Below are positions 1 to 6,856 of a stretch of DNA of 16,547 bases, in pieces. Within the stretch, counting starts at the first letter, position 1. Every line of letters begins with the position of its first letter. A program made the translations under genes and the position numbers. Where the stretch lies: contig USBX01000008.1 of assembly GCA_900552995.1 (NCBI GenBank), forward strand, positions 1 through 16,547, in the 5' to 3' direction. This stretch comes from an uncultured Collinsella sp. Lineage in GTDB: Bacteria > Actinomycetota > Coriobacteriia > Coriobacteriales > Coriobacteriaceae. The notes under the pieces were generated by a model. It was not told the DNA's origin, did not search any database, and saw nothing but the letters and a program-made list of their open reading frames with translations.

Positions 1-5
1 CCTTA

Positions 6-38
6 TCGTCGGCAGCGTCAGATGTGTATAAGAGACAG
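6..38 (+). other. Nextera adapter sequence (artefact)
   Basis: These 33 bases match, base for base from memory, the Illumina Nextera read-1 transposase adapter: TCGTCGGCAGCGTC followed by the 19-bp mosaic end AGATGTGTATAAGAGACAG. The preceding CCTTA would sit where the tail of an i5 index lies. This is untrimmed library sequence at a contig end, not genome. Translation through it gives the telltale MYKRQ peptide fused to HisF. Confidence 0.97.
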
Positions 39-332
39 GCCGAGGAGGCGGCTCGTCGCGGTGCCGGCGAGATCCTACTGACCAGTATGGATCGCGACGG
101 CACCAAGGCTGGCTTTGACCTGGCGCTCACCCGCGCCGTGGCGCGCGCGGTGCCAATCCCCGTCATCGCGAGCGGCGGCGTGGGCACGCTCGAGCATTTT
201 GCCGAGGGCGTGATCGAGGGCGAAGCCGACGCCGTACTGGCGGCCAGCGTCTTTCACTTTGGAACCTTCAGCATTCGCCAGGTGAAGGAGTACATGGCCT
301 CGCAGGGCATCCCTGTCAGGTTGGACTTCTAG
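39..332 (+). CDS. hisF: Imidazole glycerol phosphate synthase cyclase subunit HisF (3' part only)
   Basis: HisF is the cyclase half of imidazole glycerol phosphate synthase. It combines PRFAR with ammonia delivered by HisH to give IGP and AICAR. Only the last 97 residues are present, out of about 250 usual for the family. Visible are [12 protein letters not shown], which carries the active-site loop aspartate, and the [12 protein letters not shown] phosphate-binding turn of the beta/alpha barrel. The C-terminus is complete and ends at TAG 330-332. The gene is cut by the contig end and fused in frame to adapter, so an apparent GTG start at 24 is false. It is the first gene of the visible his cluster, and the next gene follows in the same direction after a stem-loop. 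Confidence 0.95.
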   Translation, partial: AEEAARRGAGEILLTSMDRDGTKAGFDLALTRAVARAVPIPVIASGGVGTLEHFAEGVIEGEADAVLAASVFHFGTFSIRQVKEYMASQGIPVRLDF

Positions 333-345
333 CGCTGCGGCTTGC

Positions 346-431
346 CCAGGCACCGCATCTTGCCGCTCAAACCGTCGCTCGCGTACCAAAGTACGCGTCG
401 CTCCTCTTTCGCGGCAACCTGCGGCACCTGG
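346..431. repeat. Imperfect stem-loop between hisF and hisI
   Basis: Arms at 346-366 and 411-431 match at 17 of 21 positions as an inverted repeat. They are exactly concentric with an inner perfect GCGTAC-CAAA-GTACGC hairpin at 381-396, and an internal loop lies between. There is no T-tract, so a plain rho-independent terminator is unlikely. It may be a dispersed palindromic repeat or an mRNA stability element inside the his transcript. Confidence 0.6.
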
Positions 432-480
432 ACAACCCTCGCCGACCTGTGGGGCTTACTGTTATTACTTGGGAGAAATG

Positions 481-822
481 ATGACTGAGGTAGTAGAAGC
501 TGCTGATCTTAAATACGACGCCCGCGGGCTGATTCCCTGTGTGGTTCAGCAGTATGACACCGGTGAGGTGCTTATGGTTGCTTGGATGAATGAGGAATCG
601 GTGGGGCTGACGCTCAAGACCGGCACCACGTGGTTTTGGAGCCGCAGCCGCCAAGAGCTCTGGAACAAGGGCGCGACGAGCGGCAATATGCAGGAGGTCA
701 AGGAACTCTGGGCCGACTGCGATAGCGATACGCTGCTGGTCAAGGTCGACTCGCCGGGTCCGGCCTGCCACACCGGCAACCGTACCTGCTTCTTTAAGCG
801 CGTGGAAGGGGGAGCGCGATGA
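481..822 (+). CDS. hisI: Phosphoribosyl-AMP cyclohydrolase HisI
   Basis: This enzyme hydrolyses PR-AMP to ProFAR, the third step of histidine synthesis, in the cytoplasm. The 113 residues make a stand-alone cyclohydrolase with no HisE fusion. The metal sites are intact: ADCDSD at 78-83 gives the Mg-binding aspartates and Cys80, and Cys96 and Cys103 in [11 protein letters not shown] complete the zinc set. [16 protein letters not shown] near residue 55 is the conserved substrate loop. I chose ATG 481 because GGGAG at 471-475 then has a 5-nt spacing; ATG 478 and TTG 469 sit too close to it. The stop overlaps the next start (ATGA), so the two genes are translationally coupled. Confidence 0.95.
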   Translation: MTEVVEAADLKYDARGLIPCVVQQYDTGEVLMVAWMNEESVGLTLKTGTTWFWSRSRQELWNKGATSGNMQEVKELWADCDSDTLLVKVDSPGPACHTGNRTCFFKRVEGGAR

Positions 823-1046
823 GGGTCGTGACGCCGTTCGAAGTCGCCGATTGTAACGCCGAGCTCCTCCGTGCGGGCGTGCCGTGCCGCGTGCATCTGA
901 CCGATGCCTGCGGGGCACAGTCGCTTTGGCTCGAGACCGAGAAAGAAAGGCTCGATGAGGCCCATGCCGTCATCGATGGGTTCTTTGGGAAGAAGGGTGC
1001 AAAGCCTCGGTTCGATGGGGCCGGTACCTACTTTACGCTGCAGTAA
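819..1046 (+). CDS. Small RDAC-family protein in the his operon
   Basis: A 75-residue cytoplasmic protein. The pattern [11 protein letters not shown] followed by [12 protein letters not shown] resembles what I recall of the RDAC family, small proteins of Coriobacteriia with no known function; here the name motif reads TDAC. There are three cysteines (in ADCNA, PCRV and DACG), no membrane segment and no signal peptide. The start ATG 819 overlaps the hisI stop by 4 bp, and a GGAAGGGGGA ribosome site lies just upstream. hisE follows after 15 bp. Position and coupling imply co-expression with histidine synthesis, perhaps as an accessory to HisI or HisE, but that is inference. Confidence 0.8.
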   Translation: MRVVTPFEVADCNAELLRAGVPCRVHLTDACGAQSLWLETEKERLDEAHAVIDGFFGKKGAKPRFDGAGTYFTLQ

Positions 1047-1061
1047 CGAGAGGAAATAACC

Positions 1062-1379
1062 ATGGGAGTCAGAACCGCTAACGTGCAGCCGGGAAATATC
1101 GGCGAGACCTTGACCGGCCTTGCTGAGGTGATTCACGGCCGTCGCGATGCGTCGCCGCAGGAGAGCTATACCGCCCGTCTGCTGACCGATGTCGAGGACG
1201 AGCTGCTCAAGAAGCTTGCCGAGGAGGCGAGCGAGGTGATCATGGCCTGCAAGGATAACGATCACGATCACATCCGCTACGAGGCTGGCGACCTGGTCTA
1301 CCACTTGCTCGTGACGCTTGAGCGCTACGGCATTACCCTCGACGAGCTGGCCGGCGAACTCAACGCCCGCCGCCACTAG
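1062..1379 (+). CDS. hisE: Phosphoribosyl-ATP pyrophosphatase HisE
   Basis: HisE removes pyrophosphate from PR-ATP to give PR-AMP, the second histidine step and the reaction feeding HisI. The protein has 105 residues, normal for a stand-alone HisE. The all-alpha MazG-type metal motif is present: EEASE at 54-58 (ExxE) and EAGD at 74-77 (ExxD). The start ATG 1062 is preceded by AGAGGAAA at a good distance. This is the last gene of the visible his cluster. Its TAG stop lies inside the first copy of a direct repeat, so repeat and gene end overlap. Confidence 0.95.
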   Translation: MGVRTANVQPGNIGETLTGLAEVIHGRRDASPQESYTARLLTDVEDELLKKLAEEASEVIMACKDNDHDHIRYEAGDLVYHLLVTLERYGITLDELAGELNARRH

Positions 1380-1460
1380 TCATTGGGGACGTTCTTAAAC
1401 GACTAGTCGTTGGGGACGTCCTTGATTGACTGGTCATGTAAGAGCGTCCTCAACGACTAG
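1376..1460. repeat. Two direct repeats plus one inverted copy between hisE and hypA
   Basis: A 21-bp unit of the form CTAGTCNTTGGGGACGTNCTT occurs at 1376-1396 and 1403-1423, with a 27-bp period. An inverted copy at 1440-1460 matches the second unit at 18 of 21 positions. Copies two and three can form a hairpin with a 16-nt loop. It sits between convergent genes, so it may act as a bidirectional terminator, although no long T-tract follows. Confidence 0.75.
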
Positions 1461-1463
1461 GGG

Positions 1464-1892
1464 CTAGACGATGTGGAGAGGGTTGGCGGCGTCGACGGCG
1501 TCGGGGGCGTCGGAGGGGTCATCGGGAACAGTGTCTGCCGGGTCCTCGTCGGGGGTCTCGATCTGCTTGATCATGACCTCCTGGCCCTGCAGCAGGTATG
1601 TTTCACCACTGCCGCAATGAGGGCAGGTCTTGCCGTGCTCGACTGTCGCGTAGTCGCGGCCGCACGCCTCGCAATGCGTCACGGCCTCGACAGGCTCCAC
1701 AATAAGCTCCGCATCCTCGGTGATGGACTTTTTATCTGCCGCCCAGCGCCAAGCGTCGAGCAGCAAGTCGGGAACGACGCCCGAGACCTCGCCCAGCAGC
1801 AGCGTGACGCTCGAAACGCGACTCACGCCATTGGCGCGCGCCACGTTCTCAACATCGCGAATGATGTGATAAACGATTCCGAGCTCGTGCAC
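1464..1892 (-). CDS. hypA: Hydrogenase/urease nickel incorporation protein HypA
   Basis: HypA is a nickel metallochaperone for [NiFe] hydrogenase, and sometimes urease, maturation; it works with HypB. The N-terminus MHEL holds the nickel-binding His2. The zinc site is CEAC (Cys74, Cys77) and CPHC (Cys90, Cys93). The protein has 142 residues against about 115 usual; the extra is an acidic tail rich in D, P and A after residue 112. The start is GTG 1892, supported by a perfect GGAGG at 1898-1902 with a 5-nt spacing. It lies 30 bp behind the iron-sulfur flavoprotein gene, so the two are probably one operon. No hydrogenase subunits or hypB lie in the window. Confidence 0.93.
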   Translation of the reverse strand: MHELGIVYHIIRDVENVARANGVSRVSSVTLLLGEVSGVVPDLLLDAWRWAADKKSITEDAELIVEPVEAVTHCEACGRDYATVEHGKTCPHCGSGETYLLQGQEVMIKQIETPDEDPADTVPDDPSDAPDAVDAANPLHIV

Positions 1893-1922
1893 TTTTTCCT
1901 CCGCCGTTCCCGTTATGACTAC

Positions 1923-4700
1923 TTACTTGCGACCGAACTTAATCTTGATGGCACGCTTGAGCGCGTACTTGCCGAGACTTGGGAGCTTTTGCTCGTATTT
2001 GACCATCGTGGAGCACTCGGGGCGGTCGCGATCCAGATGGATGGCGTCGAACGCGCACTTGGTGGTGCACAGGCCGCAGCCGATGCACTTGTTGGGGTCG
2101 ACGATCGAGGCGCCGCAACCCAGGCAACGGGCGGTCTCGGCGCGCACCTGCTCTTCGGTAAAGGTCTCGACGTACTCGCTAAACGGCGCGGCCTTCTCGC
2201 GCTCGCGGTCAACGTGGGCAACCTCGCGGCTCGCGTTGTCGTAGCCCTCGAGCACAACGTCGTCGCGGTCGAGCGCGGTGTAGCGGCGCTGGTTGCGGCC
2301 GATGGTGAGCGTGGAGCCCGGCTGCACAAAGCGGTGGATGGACACGGCGGCCTCGTGACCGGCAGCGATGGCGTCGATGGCAAAGCTCGGACCGGTGTAG
2401 ACGTCGCCGCCCACAAAGATGTCGGGCTCGGCGGTCTGGTAGGTCTGGGGATCGGCAAGGGCACCCTGGCCGCGGCCAAGCTCCACCTTGGAGCCAGCCA
2501 GCAGGTCGCCCCACACAATGGACTGGCCAATCGACATGACGACACGGTCGGCATCGACACGACGCAGGTCGCTCTCGTCGTACTCGGGCGCAAACCGGCC
2601 CTCGTCGTCAAAGACACGCGTGCAGCGCTTAAAGGTGATACCGCACACACGACCGGCCTCGTCCAGGTGAACCTCCTTGGGACCCCAACCGCAGCTGATG
2701 TGTGCGCCGTCCTCGATGGCCTCGCGGCGCTCTTCCTCGCTGGCGGGCATCTGCGCCTCGCTCTCCAGGCAGAACATCTCAACGTGCTCGGAGCCCAGGC
2801 GGCAGGCGTTGCGGGCCACGTCGATGGCCACGTTGCCGCCGCCCACCACGATGGTGCGGCCGGGCAGCGCGTCGATCTTGCCGCTGTTGACCTCGCGCAA
2901 GAAGTCGACGGCCACGGTCACGTCCTCGGCATCCTCGCCCGGAATACCGGCAAGGCGGCCGCCCTGGCAGCCAATAGCCACGTAGAAGGCCTTAAAGCCC
3001 TGCTCGCGCAGCTCGTCGAGCGTCACATCGCGACCGACCTCAACGCCATAGCGGAACTCGGCACCCATCAGGCGAATGATCTCGACCTCGGCCTCGATAA
3101 CGTCCTTCTCCAGCTTAAAGCTGGGAATACCGTAGGTAAGCATACCGCCCGGGCGCTCGTTCTTCTCGAACACGACAGGCTTGTAGCCCTTCTCGGCCAG
3201 GTAGAAAGCGCAGGACAGGCCGGCGGGACCGGCACCGATGATGGCGATCTTCTGATCGAAGCCGCCAGCGCGCGTCGGCGTCACCACGGGCGGGACATAG
3301 CGGGTCGCGGCATCAAGATCGCGCTGGGCGATGAACTTCTTGACCTCGTCGATGGCCACGGCGGAGTCCACACGGCCGCGGGTGCAGGCATCCTCACAGC
3401 GGCGGTTGCACACGCGGCCGCAGATAGCGGGCAGCGGGTTCTCGCGCTTGATGAGCGCCAGCGCCTCGTCATAGCGGCCCTGCGCCGCGAGCTTCAGATA
3501 GCCCTGAACGGCAACGTGCGCGGGGCAAGCCGTCTTGCAGGGCGCGGTGCCGGACTCGTGCGTTTCGATACGATTATCGTTGCGGTAGTTAGGCGACCAC
3601 TTGGTGTGGTCCCACTTGGTGGCATCGGGCAGCTCCTGGCGCGGATACTCGGGCACCTGTCCGCCGGCCTTTTTGCTGCAGAGCTTCTGGCCCAGCTTAG
3701 CGGCACCGGCCGGGCACACCTCAACGCAGCGACCGCAGGCCACGCACTTGTCCTTCTCGACCTTGGCGACATAGGCCGAGCGCGACAGGTTTGGCGTGTT
3801 GAACAGCTGCGAGGTGCGCAGGGCGTAGCACACGTTGACGTTGCAATTGCAGATGGCGAAGATCTTGTTCTCGCCGTCGATGTTGGTGATCTGGTGCACA
3901 AAGCCGTTGTCCTCGGCCTGGCGCAGGATGTCGTAGACCTCGTCGCGGGTCACGTAATGGCCACGATCGGTCTCGACCACGTAGTCGGCCATATCGCCCA
4001 CGGCGATGCACCAATCGGCCGGGTCGTCGGCGCAGCCCTCACCCATCACGCGACGGCTCGCGCGGCAGCTGCAGGTGCTGGCAGCATACTTACCCTCGTA
4101 TTTGTCGAGCCAGTGCTCGATATGCTCGATCGGCACCGAGGTGCTCGCGGCGTCAATGGCCTTCTCGACCGGAATGACGTGCATGCCGATACCGGCGCCT
4201 CCGGGCGGCACCATCGGCGTAGCCTTGGACAGCGGGCCTTTGGATGCCTGCTCAAAGAACTTGGCATAGACCGGATGCTCCTCGAGCTGACTCACGCGCA
4301 TGTTGAGGAACTCGGCAGAACCCGGCACCAGCATGGGCAGCACCCACTGCTTGGCGCGCTCGGGGTTTTCCCAGTTGTACTCGAGCAGACCCGTGTAGCT
4401 CATGTCGTCGAGCATCTTCTCGATATCTGCCTCGGGCATACCGGTGAGCTTGACCATCTCGGGCAGCGTATAGGGACGGCGCATCTTCATCTTGCAGAGC
4501 ACTTCGGCTTGCTCGTCGGTTGCGGCCTCGGCAAACGACCAGTACTCGTAACCCAGCAGCTCGTCGCGATGCAGCAGACGGTTGGTGCAGTGCTCGCACA
4601 GCTTGACGATTGCCTCGCGCGGATGCTCCGGCAGCGGCGGCACGAACTCCGCGCCGATATCGGGCTCGGTATAGCTAATCCCCGGTCCGTTGAGAATCAT
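1923..4700 (-). CDS. Multidomain 4Fe-4S / FAD-dependent oxidoreductase (GltD-like)
   Basis: A 925-residue cytoplasmic redox protein. Residues 1-205 are a helical N-terminal region. Residues 210-330 are cysteine-rich: CSC at 210-212, CNCNVNVC at 284-291, then CVACGRCVEVCPAG, a ferredoxin-type 4Fe-4S site. Residues 388-439 match the cluster-binding segment of the glutamate synthase small subunit (CKTACPA, CGRVCNRRCEDAC). The FAD-binding GAGPAG is at 489-494, the pyridine-nucleotide-binding GGGNVAID at 620-627 and GGDVYTGP at 764-771. The C-terminus carries CLGCG and CIGCGLCTTKC (859-882), another 4Fe-4S site. It probably passes electrons between NAD(P)H, FAD and a ferredoxin or partner; the substrate is unknown. 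ATG 4700 is preceded by AAGGGA; an in-frame extension to 4742 lacks such a site. It is divergent from a TetR gene across shared palindromes. Confidence 0.88.
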   Translation of the reverse strand: MILNGPGISYTEPDIGAEFVPPLPEHPREAIVKLCEHCTNRLLHRDELLGYEYWSFAEAATDEQAEVLCKMKMRRPYTLPEMVKLTGMPEADIEKMLDDMSYTGLLEYNWENPERAKQWVLPMLVPGSAEFLNMRVSQLEEHPVYAKFFEQASKGPLSKATPMVPPGGAGIGMHVIPVEKAIDAASTSVPIEHIEHWLDKYEGKYAASTCSCRASRRVMGEGCADDPADWCIAVGDMADYVVETDRGHYVTRDEVYDILRQAEDNGFVHQITNIDGENKIFAICNCNVNVCYALRTSQLFNTPNLSRSAYVAKVEKDKCVACGRCVEVCPAGAAKLGQKLCSKKAGGQVPEYPRQELPDATKWDHTKWSPNYRNDNRIETHESGTAPCKTACPAHVAVQGYLKLAAQGRYDEALALIKRENPLPAICGRVCNRRCEDACTRGRVDSAVAIDEVKKFIAQRDLDAATRYVPPVVTPTRAGGFDQKIAIIGAGPAGLSCAFYLAEKGYKPVVFEKNERPGGMLTYGIPSFKLEKDVIEAEVEIIRLMGAEFRYGVEVGRDVTLDELREQGFKAFYVAIGCQGGRLAGIPGEDAEDVTVAVDFLREVNSGKIDALPGRTIVVGGGNVAIDVARNACRLGSEHVEMFCLESEAQMPASEEERREAIEDGAHISCGWGPKEVHLDEAGRVCGITFKRCTRVFDDEGRFAPEYDESDLRRVDADRVVMSIGQSIVWGDLLAGSKVELGRGQGALADPQTYQTAEPDIFVGGDVYTGPSFAIDAIAAGHEAAVSIHRFVQPGSTLTIGRNQRRYTALDRDDVVLEGYDNASREVAHVDREREKAAPFSEYVETFTEEQVRAETARCLGCGASIVDPNKCIGCGLCTTKCAFDAIHLDRDRPECSTMVKYEQKLPSLGKYALKRAIKIKFGRK

Positions 4701-4792
4701 GGTTGTCCCTTCTCTTGCCACAGCCCGGCGAGACCGCGGCACCCCTCTTTTTGCAGGCCAGGCATGCCCCCATGCCGTTCACCCGCCATTAG

Positions 4793-4807
4793 TTGACATT
4801 GTGTCAA
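4793..4807. promoter_or_regulatory. Palindromic operator candidate 1
   Basis: A perfect inverted repeat, TTGACA-TTG-TGTCAA, centred on 4800 in the gap between the divergent oxidoreductase and TetR genes. Its arms share TTGAC with the second palindrome 23 bp away, as expected for repeated binding sites of one dimeric regulator. TetR proteins commonly bind 15-bp palindromes next to their own gene. The left half also reads as a consensus -35 box. Confidence 0.7.
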
Positions 4808-4815
4808 AAATAGTA

Positions 4816-4830
4816 TTGACGAACCGTCAA
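4816..4830. promoter_or_regulatory. Palindromic operator candidate 2
   Basis: A perfect inverted repeat, TTGACG-AAC-CGTCAA, centred on 4823. On the minus strand it lies between a possible -35 (TTGAAT, 4835-4840) and -10 (TACTAT, 4810-4815) with a 19-bp spacer. Bound regulator would therefore block transcription of the oxidoreductase-hypA operon. The promoter boxes are weak calls; the palindrome is not. Confidence 0.7.
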
Positions 4831-4840
4831 CAATATTCAA

Positions 4841-4859
4841 GACTGTTAGGCGAACGGTC
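4841..4859. promoter_or_regulatory. Weaker third palindrome upstream of TetR gene
   Basis: GACTGTT-AGGCG-AACGGTC has 7-bp arms with one mismatch, centred on 4850. It lies 30 bp before the TetR start and shares the GAC...GTC outline of the two perfect palindromes, but with longer spacing and no TTGAC arm. It could be a degenerate third operator. Confidence 0.35.
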
Positions 4860-4889
4860 AGGCTCAAACGGATGAAAGGCGGCAAGCAC

Positions 4890-5552
4890 ATGAGCAGTAA
4901 CGCAGCAGATACCTCTGTGGTCGATGCCGCCCCCGTATCCGATAGCGCGGCAAAGCGCTTGACGGGCGACGAACGCCGTCGCGAGATCCTCGCCGCCGTG
5001 CGCACCGTGAGTTCCGAGCTGGGCGTGTCCCACCTATCGGTATCGGCCGTGACCAAGCGAGCCGGCTGTACGCGCTCGCTCTTCTACCACTACTTTGCCG
5101 ATATGGACGCCGCCGTCACCGCTGTTATGGACGAGGCAATCGACGGTTTTATCTCCGAGCTCGAGCAGTGGAATGCCAACCGTACCGTCGGTGATATCGA
5201 GGGCGCGCTCGACACCGTCGCCCCGCTCTTTAAGCGTCTGGTCGCCAGCAGCCACGAACTGCCGCACACTCTGACCTCCAACAGCGACGCACTCTACGGC
5301 GGCTTTCTGCACAACGTGGTTCAGCGCGTGGCTCAGTACATCTGCGACACCACCGTGGTGGACTTTGTCGCCCATCACGAGCTGCGCATCGACCATGTCT
5401 ACGAAACGTTCTACACCCTCATCATGGGTCTTTTGATGTATATCCGCACGCACCCCGATGTGCCCGACGAGACGGTCAAGGAAATCATCGCCTCGACACT
5501 CCACATCGAGGGCTATACCGCCAAGTATCCGGAGCGCATGCCCCAGAACTGA
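4890..5552 (+). CDS. TetR/AcrR family transcriptional regulator
   Basis: A 220-residue DNA-binding repressor. After a disordered stretch of about 22 residues, residues 26-75 form the TetR helix-turn-helix, with REILAAVRTVSSELG leading into SVSAVTKRAGCTRSLFYHYF at 51-70, the recognition helix. The remaining residues form the variable ligand-binding and dimerisation half, so the inducer cannot be read. ATG 4890 is chosen because AAAGGCGG lies at a correct distance; ATG 4872 has no ribosome site. The two perfect palindromes just upstream are the likely targets, suggesting control of both its own operon with the DUF5692 gene and the divergent oxidoreductase operon. Confidence 0.92.
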   Translation: MSSNAADTSVVDAAPVSDSAAKRLTGDERRREILAAVRTVSSELGVSHLSVSAVTKRAGCTRSLFYHYFADMDAAVTAVMDEAIDGFISELEQWNANRTVGDIEGALDTVAPLFKRLVASSHELPHTLTSNSDALYGGFLHNVVQRVAQYICDTTVVDFVAHHELRIDHVYETFYTLIMGLLMYIRTHPDVPDETVKEIIASTLHIEGYTAKYPERMPQN

Positions 5553-5615
5553 CGACATTTGGCCAAACTGCCCGCGATCAGAAGAGGGGCCGTGGGCGTG
5601 TGAAAGGAGAGCAGC

Positions 5616-6623
5616 ATGCTGTTCGATGTTTGGGGTAGCGATACCCTTATCCACTGGGCCGGCTGGGCCATGGTCTTTATTGGCCTGATCGTGCTCAACG
5701 AGGTCGGCCGCCGCACCAAGCTGGGCGCGGCAATCATCTTTGGCGTGGCTCCGCTGGCCATGACCATCTACTGCGTCGCCATCGCCATCGGCGTCTCACA
5801 GGGCGCCGAGTGGGCGCTCATCAACCCCACCCATGTGTACCAGAACAGCTGGTTCCACTACGCCAAGGTATACGCGGCGCTGGCCGGTTGCTGGGGCTTC
5901 ATCGCCATTAAGTACCAGTGGGGAAAGATCGGCAAGGCGCATTGGTTCCGCGCGTGGCCGTTTGTGATCGTCGCCATCAACATCTTGATCGCCGTCGTGT
6001 CCGACTTCGAGAGCGCCTATCACTTCTTTGTCCTGGGCCAGTCCACTTGGGTCACCTCCGAGGGCGCCACGCAGCTGGCCGGCTGGAACAACGTGTTCAA
6101 CGGTATCGCGGGCATCATCAACATCTTCTGCATGACCGGTTGGTGGAGCGTCTACGCCTCCGAGGACAAGACCGACATGCTGTGGCCCGACATGACCTGG
6201 GTCTACATCATCGCCTACGATATCTGGAACTTCTGCTACACCTACAACTGCCTGCCCACCCACTCCTGGTTCTGCGGCTTTGCGCTGCTGCTGGCGCCCA
6301 CCGTCGCCGCCTTTATCTGGAACAAGGGCGGCTGGATCCAGAACCGCGCCTTTACGCTGGCCATTTGGTGCATGTTTGCCCAGGTGTTCCCGTACTTCCA
6401 GGAGGAGTCCATCTTTGTGACGCACTCCACGCTCGACCCCGGCGCCGCTACCGCGGTCTCGATCGCCGCGCTGGTCGCCAACGTCGCCGCGATCATCTAC
6501 ATCGCCTACCGCGCCAAGAAGCTCGGCCGCAATCCCTACAAGCAGGATGTCTTTGAGGGCACCAGCGATTGGGAGAAGGCCACTGCCCGCCGCGCCAAGG
6601 TTGATTACGCGCACGCCGAGTAA
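5616..6623 (+). CDS. DUF5692 family multi-pass membrane protein
   Basis: 335 residues with about nine hydrophobic helices, near residues 12-28, 36-60, 82-100, 112-130, 158-178, 192-211, 216-234, 243-262 and 278-298. It is rich in tryptophan and aromatic residues. I recognise it as DUF5692, a family of integral membrane proteins with no assigned function, known mainly from anaerobic gut bacteria. The tail after 299 is charged and probably cytoplasmic. ATG 5616 is preceded by AAAGGAGAG. It sits 63 bp behind the TetR gene on the same strand, so it is probably the regulated target, and it ends before a strong terminator. A transporter, or a membrane partner of the divergent redox enzyme, are both possible. 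Confidence 0.85.
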   Translation: MLFDVWGSDTLIHWAGWAMVFIGLIVLNEVGRRTKLGAAIIFGVAPLAMTIYCVAIAIGVSQGAEWALINPTHVYQNSWFHYAKVYAALAGCWGFIAIKYQWGKIGKAHWFRAWPFVIVAINILIAVVSDFESAYHFFVLGQSTWVTSEGATQLAGWNNVFNGIAGIINIFCMTGWWSVYASEDKTDMLWPDMTWVYIIAYDIWNFCYTYNCLPTHSWFCGFALLLAPTVAAFIWNKGGWIQNRAFTLAIWCMFAQVFPYFQEESIFVTHSTLDPGAATAVSIAALVANVAAIIYIAYRAKKLGRNPYKQDVFEGTSDWEKATARRAKVDYAHAE

Positions 6624-6693
6624 CGCGCCTGACGCAAACATCGCTTGAGCACGAAGCGGCATAGCCGGCTCCGCGCAACTCAACGCATTGCAG

Positions 6694-6734
6694 AGCCCCC
6701 GGAATGTGATTCGTTCGCGTTCCGGGGGCTTTTT
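6694..6734 (+). terminator. Rho-independent terminator after DUF5692 gene
   Basis: A perfect 11-bp stem, AGCCCCCGGAA with TTCCGGGGGCT, extended by a G-T and a G-C pair, is followed directly by TTTTT. This is a textbook terminator, 71 bp after the stop codon, closing the TetR-DUF5692 unit. Confidence 0.95.
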
Positions 6735-6856
6735 GCTGCCGCGAGGATGCGACCGAACGATGCGCTCGGGTTAAATCGGATCTTATATTTCGCATGCGCT
6801 TTATATGGCTCCATTTTTGGGTACAGTGTTGTCCCGATATTGAGCTTGGGGGATAT

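Noticed and set aside
469..480. Earlier hisI starts at TTG 469 or ATG 478
   Set aside because: Both overlap or abut the GGGAG ribosome site; ATG 481 gives proper spacing.
1473..4796. A 1107-codon open frame on the plus strand
   Set aside because: It is antisense to hypA and the Fe-S flavoprotein, whose motifs are unambiguous. High-GC codon use opens the opposite frame; the translation is repetitive and has no ribosome site or domain.
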